A stretch of 64,000 nt of DNA from Nymphaea colorata (taxonomy: Eukaryota; Streptophyta; Magnoliopsida; Nymphaeales; Nymphaeaceae), in the NCBI RefSeq assembly GCF_008831285.2, contig NC_045141.1:13874106-13938105 (forward strand). The letters are read 5' to 3'. Positions 35,641 to 45,875 of this stretch are shown piece after piece. Both the position numbers and the translations under genes were made by a program. The notes under the pieces are model-generated. The model was not told where the DNA came from, searched no databases, and saw nothing but the letters and a program-made list of their open reading frames with translations. The first letter of the stretch is position 1, and every line of letters begins with the position of its first letter.

Positions 35641-37848
35641 AAAATTAAGGAAAAAAAACATGTATGAACTAAAAATAGATGATGAAAATGTTTATTACAT
35701 TTTTTCTTATTATTTTTCACTCAACCGTTCATATTAAACGACCCTTATGAGTGATCTGGGTGATTTTAGATAACCAGAGTCACATAGAAACAGTGGAGAC
35801 AGCGATTTGGCCAACAGAAATCTACAGCCCATCGATTCAATGTTGGCTAATTAATTATTGGTTTTTCACCTGTGGGTCTGCACTTTTCTTCTATATAGTT
35901 TTGTGGTTTACTTTCTTGTTTCTTTGTTCTTTGAAGAAAGCTGCTCTGGTGTTTGTTCTTTCTTGAGAAAATTAAGGGCATGAAATTGTTCGCTCATCCA
36001 TCATGGGATTTTGCAAACTCGTCCCCTGCCAATAATTGGTGGGACAACCAGCAGTTGTTGAGCCAGACATAGCGCAGTAAAGCTTCTGTAAAATTTTCTT
36101 AGAAGGGGAGGTTGTTCATGGTTTCTAAAGATTTTTAGGAGGTTATATTGCAAAAAGTTTCGCTCTTTGATTTTCTCTTAAAACTTCGGGTGGCCCAAAT
36201 AGTATTACTCCCTCTAGCCGTTTGATGACAGTATGATCTGTAAACATGAGCTTGAATTGGACTATATTGGAATGAATTCGTAGTAAATTCATTTGTTCAT
36301 TGGCCATGCGCCATATGCTATTCATTTTTTACTGTTCTTGGACAATTTTAAAGCTTTTATTTAGTTTATGTACAAAAAAAAAAATTACAAATTCATAACT
36401 GCTTCAGCAGCCTCGCCAATCTGATTAATCAAATACCAGTTTTTATAACATTTATATCAAAGTCCTTCTTCTCAACATACCTCCTCAAATTTTGTTGGAA
36501 TACGAGTTCCAAAGATCAAGCTCATCTGTCACATTTCGATGAGCGACCAACCCTGAGGATACGGCAGGAACTCCACGGACTCATTCTCTCTCAATGAGTG
36601 TGACAAACTTCATATTCTCAGAGTGAAGACGGAGTAATTTAGCTTTGCAGTCAGATGCAAGGGTGGGAGATTAGCAAGGAATTGTAATATAAAAGTCCAT
36701 GGTAAAGCAGGACAAGTAAAAGGAAAAGGATAGCAATGATGCACACCAGGATAATTCAAGGCCATTAAGGAAATGAAGAACTGAATATTATTAGGACAAC
36801 TACAGTAACAAAGTTGATATATACACCTATATATGTATACATATGGATTTTCAAAAATTTTAAAATCAAATTTGGTTTCTGAAGTCTTACAGATAATTTA
36901 AAACATAATGATAGAAAGTGATTATAAAATTGCCATTGGCACAAGAAAATGTTTTGCTCGTCCCAGAAACTAAGAGCGAAATTTATGTAAGCTAATTAAC
37001 CATAAGTATCTCGTATGTATTAATTTGAGATTTCATCTTTTGGTTTTGTTGATTAATGACAAGAACAATTTGAACAAGGAAACATATTGGAGGCCAGAAA
37101 CTTTTATATAGACAACCAAAAAAGAGTTATGGTACTAATATTTTTGAAATTCACACTAAGATCAGAAAGAAGAATTTTAGAGAGGAAAAGATATATTTAC
37201 TGTTGTAAACTCAATAGCTCATTGCCTATTCAACAGCTACCTGATAGGCAAGACGGGTCGACATTGTCCTTTTTATTTATTTACGAACAATTCTAACATG
37301 ATGCTTAACAAAGTCCACTGTAACTTGTCGCATCCTACACTGGTCATGGTCTCCAAATTCATGTCATATCTATCATATATAGATGTCGTTTTAAGCTTAC
37401 TTGATTGTTTTCATTGAAGCATTAAGTAAGATCTTTTTTAGACTCCAATAACATTTCACCAAATTCAGGGTTCAGTTTCCAATCTGTTGAAAGTGATTTC
37501 GGTAGCAAATCAACTGGATAAGTATTTACAAACAATAGATTTTCCTGATCCCAAGAGCATTTCAGTGACAGTTTTGTGACAAATTTGCATCTGAGTTTGA
37601 TGTTTTTTAGACAATTTTTATTGCAATTTAACTTCCATACCTCCTCAAATATTATATCAGAAACAAATCTTTGCCATGTTTTCATTAGATAATTAGGAGA
37701 GAGGAAGATACTATTGCACTAACTTATCCTTCCATCAGAAGATCGAGGATTAATCTGTGTTGTATAATGAAGATGTTTTAGCAGTTCAGATGGGAAACTT
37801 ATTTTCTAAACCTCCTTGTAGCTCAAACTCGGATTAAAAGCATATCTA

Positions 37849-38265
37849 CATTTCAGCAAGCAGGATGTCTCTTATGATAATCCATATGGCCACAGAATGT
37901 GGGCAATAGGACTTAGCAGATTTTTCAAGATATGTGGTAAAATGATCAGAATTATGCTTCATCGCAAAACAATCATATAAATCATCTTGATATTTCAACA
38001 ACCTTCCTAGACCACAATTTCAACAGCCATCACCTAGTTCACACGATATTTCAGATACATTTCAGTAAGCAGGATCTCTTATGATAGTCCATATGGCTGC
38101 AGAATATGAGCAACAGGAGTTATCGAAATTTTCAAGGTATGCAGTATGATGATCCGAATTATGCTTCATTGCAAAACAATCATATAAATCTTACCCTCTT
38201 GAAATTTCAACAACCTTCCTAGACCACAATTTCAACAGCCATCACCTAGTTTACACGTATTTCAG
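37849..38265. repeat. Tandem duplication, period about 208 bp
   Basis: Both copies contain ACATTTCAG(C/T)AAGCAGGA, TATGATA(A/G)TCCATATGGC, GCAAAACAATCATATAAATC and CAACCTTCCTAGACCACAAT in the same order. Divergence is perhaps a tenth by eye, with small indels. It is non-coding. Confidence 0.85.
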
Positions 38266-39040
38266 ACTTGCACACTGGTGCTGAGTTGCATAAAACTAAA
38301 GGACCATACAGATCCATAACTCCAGCTGACTGAAGCCCCAACTTGACCTGGAAATCCAACTTGAGCTTGAGACCCATCTCAATCCCGTTGATGTTCTTCC
38401 TATGATTGCCTAATCTCATGAAGGAGCATCAGCATAAATTAGGCCAGAATGAAAACTTCTGTTCATCATACCATGCCTCACCAACTTGGATCAATCTGCT
38501 CTCACTAATCTAAGATGCAGTTAGGCCAGCTCTGGAAGATGAGGCCACAATTGACCATTTTAAATTTAAATTTCTTAAGCTATTCTGATTAAACTTGCCT
38601 AAACTAGTTGAAATGTACATGGCTGAGCTGATGAAAAAAGACTTCTTAATCATGCTTTCATCATATAAACAGAAGAATTTTTTTTACCTTAATTTTGCCA
38701 TATTTGTGATTATCCGATTGTGAACTGAAATAAAATCCTACATACAAGAATTTGATTAAAACAGCCTAAAATGTTCTAAAGTACTTGTAATTAAAAACTT
38801 GCCACTTAAGAAGATCAGTAATGAACTCCAATTCAGCTAAGTTAATTGGTAAATGAGCTAATCCATATTGACGTATTATAGAGGCTTTGCAAAAATTCGG
38901 TCAAGAGCTACTTTTTACGATTTTGAGAATAAATATTATACTCCTATCGTCCTATAACCAATTTTATATCTTGACTATTCGTTTTGAAACATGCTTAATT
39001 TTGTCCTTACTAATAAACTTAACATTTTTTTCCACTGCAG

Positions 39041-39101
39041 GAGATTAGTTTAGAAGGCAAATTGAGAAGTGAAAATACTGACCATGCAACAAGTAGCGGA
39101 G
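39041..39101 (+). other. Possible orphan exon
   Basis: A T-rich tract ending TCCACTGCAG is followed by 61 nt open in one frame (reading EISLEGKLRSENTDHATSS) and then GTACGT, a good donor. The downstream 39069-39269 frame also reads like protein. No neighbouring exons or family were recognised, so this could be chance or a gene relic. Confidence 0.2.
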
Positions 39102-40024
39102 GTACGTACTAGGAGCCTAGACGAAGTGAATGACTCGAGGTTCTTTATATCTATTGATGCACACTCTAGGGTCATTGGGGTCCAGTCGGTGAAAGATTTA
39201 AAAGCCAATCCCGTTCCATTGGTTTGCTTAGAAGGCAAAAAAAATGAAGCAGGGACAGAAACATTATGAAGAAGAAACTTGATGAACAGTTCGTATAAGC
39301 AGGGAAATCTACACTCCCATTTCCCGGTTCCCATTTTCTATGATCAGAGAAAGGGGTCTTCCAGCAACATTGCCTATGAAACCCCTTCCGCGCGGCATCA
39401 ATTTTTCGACGTTGAGAGAGAGAGAGAGAAACGGTATACCTGGCAAGTGGAACGGCAGGCAACGAGCGGTGGAGGACCCCTTCTCCCGGTAGTTTTTGTC
39501 CGCCGCAATCACCAGCTCCGGCAAAATCAATCGTTGGCCGAGGCAGCCACAACCAGCGGTATCCCCTTCGACGAGAAACACGGATGACTGCTCTGGCTGC
39601 GGTAGCAGCTGCAGGGTCGCACAAAATGGAGGGAAGACGAGACCCCAAATTAATGCCCGCGCTAAATTTTCACTCCTCTGGCGGTGTCTGCCCTTGGAGC
39701 TGGCCCCGCCGATTTTAATCTCTACAGCGGCACCAGCGACTGCACCGCCACTAATTGTACTGGTGCGGCAGCGAATCCCGCGCTCCACTGGATTGCGTCA
39801 GTGCAAGTCTTCCACCTACCGTCATATTCCTCCGTAGCAATCTGAACATACGAATGTGAGTTGCAGTTATAGACTTTTATGGTGGTAAATTGTTGGTGCA
39901 CAACGCAACTGGGTGTGGGTGGCAAGGTGGCTCACATTTAAGGGTTCAAGGTTCAATTTCTACGCTCATTTTCATGCTCGGATATGTTATTGTTATTGGT
40001 TTGCAATGGCAAGCCTGACACTGA

Positions 40025-40106
40025 GTTGAATGATGCACCTTAGGTCTACTCAGTCCTCGAAGCAAGTTGAATGATGCATCTTAGGTCTACTCAGTCCTCG
40101 AAGCAA
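40025..40106. repeat. Tandem duplication, period 41 bp
   Basis: Two nearly identical copies of a unit starting GTTGAATGATGCA and containing AGGTCTACTCAGTCCTCGAA. Confidence 0.9.
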
Positions 40107-40677
40107 GACGGAATCTTGAAAATATGAGGATATGGTGTTAGGGATTTTAGGTCGAAAAAACTTTCTCCTAAGAAAACACTAAAAAGAAAATTTGTTGGTG
40201 CATATGAAAGCATTACGTTGTTTTCCACTTTGACTAGTGTGTGTGTGTCTATATAGTGCCAAGAGGGTTGATGTAGAGGAGTTGAACTTGGTTTCAGATT
40301 GACTCAAGAGCTGGAGTTGTTGGCATGGGCATAAGCATGTATATATAGGGCTCAAGGAGACGAAGTCATCGTTGGCAAACCCATGATTTGGACTTAGGTT
40401 GGCAGATGACTGGGTCATTGAGTCAATGTGTTAGACTCATTGAATCGCCCCGTTGAGTATTCAAATAACCAAAATGTAAATCCCTGCAGCTGAATCAAAC
40501 AAATCAGGAGCAAGTCAGGGGTGAGACTCGGTCAAGGGCAAGTCAAGGGTGAAGTAGGCCCACCTTGACTCTTGGTTGGATCATTGGCGATCCAAGCTGA
40601 ACTCGTGTGATTCCTGAGTCAGCTCCACGAGCTTTCCAACCATGGCTGAAGTACCAGCTACTAGGCTTTATGATCTT

Positions 40678-40755
40678 GGCTTCAATTGCAGTTTTCCCAT
40701 GTGTTAAATGAAATTTGGCTTCAATTGCAGTTTTCCCATGTCTTAAATGAAATTA
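40678..40755. repeat. Tandem duplication, period 39 bp
   Basis: Two copies of a unit starting GGCTTCAATTGCAGTTTTCC, differing at a single base. Confidence 0.9.
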
Positions 40756-41100
40756 TGAGAATATTTTATATCGGTTCTCCAAATATTCACCTTCTTCATG
40801 GACTTATGAGTAAAGAGCTTCTCCTTGGACGACTAACCTGTTGGAAATATAAATGTCCAATAACAACATCTTGGAAATATAAATATGCAATCATTCCATA
40901 GCAAGCTTCCAATAAGGCCTTTTGTGGGCTTAAATATTATGCCTTAGGACATACATAGTATGTTTCACCTGCTTCTATTTATCTCTTAGAGTATTGCTGA
41001 AGCACACCCAAGAACTTAAGGCACTTCACGAATTTCCTCATCTCTTGGTTTTTTTATGAAGCACTAAAAACCTGTAATTGCTAGTTGGTTGTATGATTAT

Positions 41101-41152
41101 AAGATTGATATCCTGTTGCTCATCTATGTTGATGATATCGTGAAAACTAAAT
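41101..41152 (+). pseudogene. Copia reverse transcriptase scrap (YVDD box)
   Basis: Plus strand reads ILLLIYVDDIVKTK and then a stop, corresponding to the RT active-site box of copia elements ([12 protein letters not shown] in the intact element nearby). Flanking sequence is too decayed to extend it. Confidence 0.6.
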
Positions 41153-42302
41153 GAACAGAAATGTTTGACAAAAACATAAATAAGTAGCTGTTTTGATATT
41201 TCAGCACTATTTTCTGAGTATTGATATTCACAGTCAGGCTTTCCTTGAATTGAATAAAAACGGTATACATACAAATTACTTGATTGATTCTTGAACTAAC
41301 CGGACCTCCAAATTATTGACGATTTCCATTGTTCAACAACTCATAGAGAGGTCTCCATGTTATTTGTTCATATGCATGTTTCACTTGTTTGTCCTATTGA
41401 TGCTCATTTTAAATTGTGAAATATCTTTTGAAATAGTCATGAGAAATTACAGTTTGAACTCACTAATTTGGCTGAGCTCACTTAAATCTTGGAAAAGACA
41501 AAATTCAGAAAAAAAAAAGGAAAGAAATGTGACAGACTGCCATGTTCTTTGGGCTTCCTCTGAGTGTCTTTATTGCACATGAACAAGATTCTTTATGACA
41601 AGTTGAGGTGATGTTTCTTCTTTGTAGTGGAATGTATCATTTGCTCAAAGAAATTGCCTGGTTCTGTTCATACTTGCCAGATTTTCCCCTGGTAGGTCCT
41701 TCTTCATGTGTTCAATCCTCTTAAAAAGAGAACATGTCAGTTTATACATGGTGCCATGAAAGTTTTTTTCTGTCTTTTATAGCTAGAAAGTCTTTTTCCC
41801 TTTGCTCTTTTGCCTCCTTTTAATGTTCTGAAAGGGGCTCAGTCAGAGGTCCTTTAGTCTTTTGGAGTATCCAAACACAAAATCAGCTTTCAAGTTCCTG
41901 CAGTTTTCTTCATTTGGTAGGCATTCTGGTGCCACTTAATGTGGACAATGGCTATTTCTCATGAGACATATATACATGGACCACACAGCCCGACCGGTTG
42001 CACTACCCATCACTTGAGAGGAGGCTTCTCTCTGTACTATTAAAACTGATTTTTTATTTGACCTTCCCTGTAAACAAGTGCTTGTTCGTCTTATTAGACT
42101 CTCCACTTCAACGAGCATGTCATTTCTTTCCTATAGATAGTAAGCTATCTCCCTTTTCTTCATAGACAGGATGAATTACCTCAACTTCAAGGTAGGTAAT
42201 AGAAGAATCCAGTCAAATTTTGAGGTTATTGTCAAGTTCAAATTAAGAAAATCTAACCAGTGACGGGAAAATTTTGACAAAAGAATCCACTGGATGGCAT
42301 GA

Positions 42303-42470
42303 AAAATCTTTGCTTACCAAGTATCTTGGGGTCCTGCTGCTTAGTGGTAGATTGTCTCCTTTTTCCTCCTCAGGGGACAAGTTGATAAAGAAACTGGAGA
42401 TGTGGAATCATAGGAATATATCTCTTGCAGCCTTTGCTATATACTACTAAGTGGGTATTTTTTGGTGGCC
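42303..42470 (+). pseudogene. LINE (non-LTR) reverse transcriptase fragment
   Basis: One frame reads KSLLTKYLGVLLLSGRL, then DKLIKKLEMWNHRNISLAA up to a stop. This is the C-terminal RT pattern of plant L1-type LINEs (YLGxPL..GR, K...W..R.LS.AGR). The ends are not recognisable. Confidence 0.55.
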
Positions 42471-43325
42471 TCAAAGAACGGATGAGGAGATGAAGATGTG
42501 TATGACAAGTTACTTTCAGGCAGAAAATAACAAGAAGCAAGTGCACCAAATGAACAGATGTTATGTGATGCAAAGTTCAGGACACGGTGGACAACAGAGA
42601 CAAGAGTCAAAGGCAAATTTAAGGTCATTAGTAGCATGGATAGAACCAATTCAATTGCACAGAATCTTCATTGAAAGATTTAGTTGCTGAAATGAGAAAT
42701 TTTCTTGAAGGAAGAGGCAAAGCTCATGAAGGGTTGGAACCATGGTTATCTGCATATGACAGTTTAATGTAAGCACAATGGTGCATGCGCCGAACAGAAG
42801 CTACAAAACAGCTTCTGATCTTGCTAATTTAGCAATTTCATAAAGAGGAAGTGGAGAATCAGTCCCTAGAGTGAGATACTCTTAAATTCTAGAACAGCAA
42901 ATCGTTTTGCTAGCGACAATCTATCAATGAACAGTAAGGTCTTTCCAAACCCCACTAGGCACCATCAGAAGGTACAAAAAAACGACACTGCAAAACTTTA
43001 TGAGTAACGTGGGATCGCTGAGACAAGTTACAAAGCATTTATCTCACAGAAAAGAAAAAAATGCAAGTGGTTTTATTTTAATCCAAACACGCATGATGTA
43101 TGGATGCATGCATGTATGTATGTACCTAGAGTATGCATCCGTTCTTAAAAGATTTTAGAACCAAATACAATACACTCTGCTGAGTCTGTTCAGTTTATGT
43201 GCTTCCTCTGTCTTTCATTACGAGTGCCTACCTTGTGTCTCAATTTTTCTATTAGCTTCTTAATCTGTTATCGCGGAGTCTCTCTTGCTTTTCTCTATCG
43301 CTCTGATTTACAAAGTTCTCTTAAG

Positions 43326-44993
43326 CTAATCTGCCATGGCCTTTTGCTCGTCCAAAAGCCGAGAGCAGCCATAGACCAAGCAGAACGCCTGGAAGGCCAT
43401 CATCAACAAGAGAAGAACCGCCGCCAACAAAGTAAGCAACTGCCATGACGCAAACACGTATCTCCCCATGAACTTCCTCGTCCTCACCTTCCAGCTTCCA
43501 TGGTAGTACCTGTTCACCTCCTGTATCACCTTGTCCAGATGCTTCACCCTCGTCAGCCTCACCGACCTGCTCATGCCGTTCCACATGCAGGCAGCCTCGA
43601 CGTCGCTCTTCAGATGGTTGCAGACGATCCCCTCCTCCCTGAGAACCCTCACGTCTTCCTCGCCGTCAATGATTCCGTTCATCAGTTCCGTATATCTTGT
43701 GAGAACCAGAGGCCCCGGCGTCGCCGAAGCCTCGTAGGCCACCAAGTTCCTCATGATCACCTCTGTGTTGGCGTCCACCGTGATGATCGGCAGGAAGAAG
43801 GCGGCGCTCTTCGAGTCGAATCTTATGCTTATCAGGCCGCCGGTGGTCTGACGGAACGTTACTCCTGCGTCCTTCAACTCCGCAGCGGAGGGTATCTCTA
43901 GCTCCTCCGCCAGCGGCGGCCTTAACTGGTCTTCTTCCCCAACTTTCTGTTTCCCGACGTTCCCGGAGGCCCCGGTGTCGAAGATAGAATCGAGCAGTCC
44001 ATCAATCGGCTGCCTCAATAAGGCGAAAACTGGGAGGTTGCGGAGTACCTTCCATGGGATGACGATAAGCTTGACAGGCTGTGGTGGTAGAAGCCTCTGA
44101 GCGGTGCGATTCCAGACTGAACCAATAAATTGCCGGAAATATGTCCAAGAAACTTTTTGTTGATTCGAGTTGGGGCCATCGTCGTCATGGCCGTCAATCT
44201 CTTCCTCGACATTCTCGCCGGATTTTTTACCAGATTCCGGCGTGATTTCGGCCGGTGGAACGACTGCATCGTAGAGGACTTGAAGAAGGTGGGCACCCTG
44301 ATCAGTAACCTGAATTTGTGGTGCATCGTCTACCATCCTGAAAGGGGAAAGCTCCTTGCAAAAACCAATCAACATCATCAGCAACCTCCTTTCCGATTCT
44401 TGAGGCGAAGCACATTGGAATTCTAAGAGCTTGGCCAGCAGGAAGAGGGGGATTTGATTCTCCAACATGACAATGTCCCTCGAGGTGGCGCCGTGGGCAG
44501 CCTTCCTGCCTGTGCAGTCGATAAGATGCGACATCCGCGCCGACGCAGGAGATGCCCGCGGGCAGTCTACGGCGTAGAGATTCAGGTACTCGAGCAGGAA
44601 AGAGGCGTCGACTGCCATCATCCAAGCAAGGGTTTCTCCATTGAGTTCCACATACCTGTGGTAGGATGACCTGATCCTGTGCTCTAACTTCGTAAAGTGC
44701 TCCACTACGGCTTGAAACTTAATATTTCGGAGAGATTTCTGCACCCATCGAGCAGAAGAGAGCTTGTACCTCTCCATCTCATAGAGCTCGGGCCTTCGAT
44801 GGTGGTATGGTCCAATGGCTACCTGCTGGGGAATATAGGCCTCTGGCTTGGCTGCCATTAATGGCTTCGGCACGTTGAAGATGGAGACCGGGAGATCGGC
44901 ATCGGCGTCGTCGTCGAGTGCTTCCTCAATCTGCCGACGGATTTGGACTACCCATCTGTGCTCATTGAAGCTACGTGGCGATTCTTTCTTCAT
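43326..44993 (-). CDS. DUF247/UPF0481 protein (At3g02645-like), C-terminal membrane anchor
   Basis: An intronless 555-residue protein from ATG at 44993. DUF247 hallmarks run along it: FNEHRWVVQIRRQIEE, VSIFNVPKPL, VAIGPYHH, PELYEMERYKL near the N-terminus, then DASFLLEYL, the DIVMLENQIPLFLL block, GVTFRQTTGGLISIRFD, and NLVAYEASA near the C-terminus. A single hydrophobic segment at about 515-543 (WQLLTLLAAVLLLLMMAFQA) is followed by a short tail, as in most members. Closest family memory is Arabidopsis At3g02645. The function of the family is largely unknown; in grasses DUF247 proteins at the S and Z loci are pollen self-incompatibility determinants, but nothing links this copy to that. The frame is open upstream to a TTG at 45038, but the first in-frame ATG is 44993. 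A short upstream ORF ends on this ATG. Confidence 0.93.
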   Translation of the reverse strand: MKKESPRSFNEHRWVVQIRRQIEEALDDDADADLPVSIFNVPKPLMAAKPEAYIPQQVAIGPYHHRRPELYEMERYKLSSARWVQKSLRNIKFQAVVEHFTKLEHRIRSSYHRYVELNGETLAWMMAVDASFLLEYLNLYAVDCPRASPASARMSHLIDCTGRKAAHGATSRDIVMLENQIPLFLLAKLLEFQCASPQESERRLLMMLIGFCKELSPFRMVDDAPQIQVTDQGAHLLQVLYDAVVPPAEITPESGKKSGENVEEEIDGHDDDGPNSNQQKVSWTYFRQFIGSVWNRTAQRLLPPQPVKLIVIPWKVLRNLPVFALLRQPIDGLLDSIFDTGASGNVGKQKVGEEDQLRPPLAEELEIPSAAELKDAGVTFRQTTGGLISIRFDSKSAAFFLPIITVDANTEVIMRNLVAYEASATPGPLVLTRYTELMNGIIDGEEDVRVLREEGIVCNHLKSDVEAACMWNGMSRSVRLTRVKHLDKVIQEVNRYYHGSWKVRTRKFMGRYVFASWQLLTLLAAVLLLLMMAFQAFCLVYGCSRLLDEQKAMAD

Positions 44994-45043
44994 GTCTGCT
45001 CTTGTTGTGTATGCCAGCACCAATTTCTTCTTCTCCAATTCAT
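44990..45043 (-). CDS. Upstream ORF of the DUF247 gene, 17 codons, ATGA overlap
   Basis: ATG at 45043 opens a frame, MNWRRRNWCWHTQQEQT, whose TGA overlaps the main ATG as ATGA (44993-44990). It lies downstream of the likely TATA box, so it should be in the transcript. Such an overlap allows reinitiation at the main start and could reduce its translation. Conservation is unknown. Confidence 0.45.
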   Translation of the reverse strand: MNWRRRNWCWHTQQEQT

Positions 45044-45113
45044 AGTGAGTTAAGGCGCTTGATGTGTAGCATAAGATAATTAGAGATTTACTAGTTAATG
45101 GGAAGTTAGAACC

Positions 45114-45120
45114 ATTTATA
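45114..45120 (-). promoter_or_regulatory. TATA box of the DUF247 gene
   Basis: TATAAAT on the minus strand, about 121 bp upstream of the ATG at 44993. A start site about 30 bp on, near 45085, gives a 5' UTR of about 90 nt that includes the upstream ORF. Confidence 0.6.
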
Positions 45121-45470
45121 ATGTGGACGTTAATAACGTCTAAAGTTACTTTGGAGAATTTATTTGTCAGTCTTGAAGAATGGCAAAAACAGCCCTAACG
45201 CTTTCAAAATTTACTTCGTTTGGCAACAAGCATAGTTTTAAGTATATTTACAGAAACTCACCTAATGTTTCAAAAGTTACAAGTAACCACTTGAGTTGAA
45301 AAGATATTTTCAAACGGTTGCTGCTGCAAAATATGCCAATAGAATTATTATTTGACCTTTTACTTGTAGGTTTCTAAGCCCATTTTTGGAACTTGAATGG
45401 GCTCGAGCCTTAATGGAAGTAGTTTGGGACCTTATATTGATATCAGAACCAGTTTAACGCTCGAACCTAA

Positions 45471-45875
45471 TGTCCCACACATGAGAATGGGGTAGTTTGT
45501 AATGCCATACTTTGAGAGCTTAATTTCATATTAAAGATTATAAGAAATCTTCAAAAACTTATAAATAGAGATTTTAAGTGATTGATGGTCACATATTGAT
45601 GGTTTTATTATTTCTTGTGCTAGGATCGAAGTTGTAAAAGATTAGTAGGTTGGGATCCACCAAACCAGGGGTCTAAGCCTAGTAGGCTGACTTGTTTCAA
45701 TTGGTATGAGAGCACAATTCAACATTCAATTTAGAATCTCATATGTGTAAAATGTATGTACCTTAAGCAAGGTAGATTGTGACACTTTACTAAAAAAAAA
45801 TTTATTTATGTATTGAAGACGATGAGAAAGCTTCAAAAGTTTATAGGAAGAAAATTAGTTAGGTGATTGATTGTT
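45471..45875 (+). mobile_element. TRIM-like degenerate LTR element
   Basis: A 229-bp LTR-like unit (45471-45699) starts TGTCCCACAC and ends GTTTCA. TTGGTATGAGAGC follows, one base off the standard initiator tRNA-Met primer site TGGTATCAGAGC. Further on, 45825-45875 resembles an internal part of the LTR (CTTCAAAA, CTTATA.., AGTGATTGA/GGTGATTGA) and may be the stub of the second LTR. There is no coding region between, which suggests a terminal-repeat retrotransposon in miniature, now decayed. Confidence 0.5.

Larger units (their letters stand above)
35444..43325. other. Intergenic spacer with decayed elements
   Basis: No supported host gene in 7.9 kb. It contains tandem duplications at 35521-35640, 37849-38265, 40025-40106 and 40678-40755, a copia RT scrap (41101-41152) and a LINE RT scrap (42303-42470). 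A GC-richer block at 39420-39830 has frames open on both strands but no recognisable domain. An 87-codon minus frame (37422-37685) reads like ordinary protein, with no family recognised; the word ATTTGAGGAGGTATG occurs near its start and again in the minus reading near 36490, so a degraded, duplicated gene fragment is possible. Confidence 0.4.

Noticed and set aside
39309..39788. A 159-codon minus frame, with overlapping plus frames of 102 and 113 codons
   Set aside because: Open on both strands because of GC-rich composition; no family recognised and no splice or promoter support.
44994..45038. N-terminal extension of the DUF247 protein
   Set aside because: The extra 15 codons start at TTG. 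The first in-frame ATG is at 44993, directly ahead of the conserved FNEHRW block.
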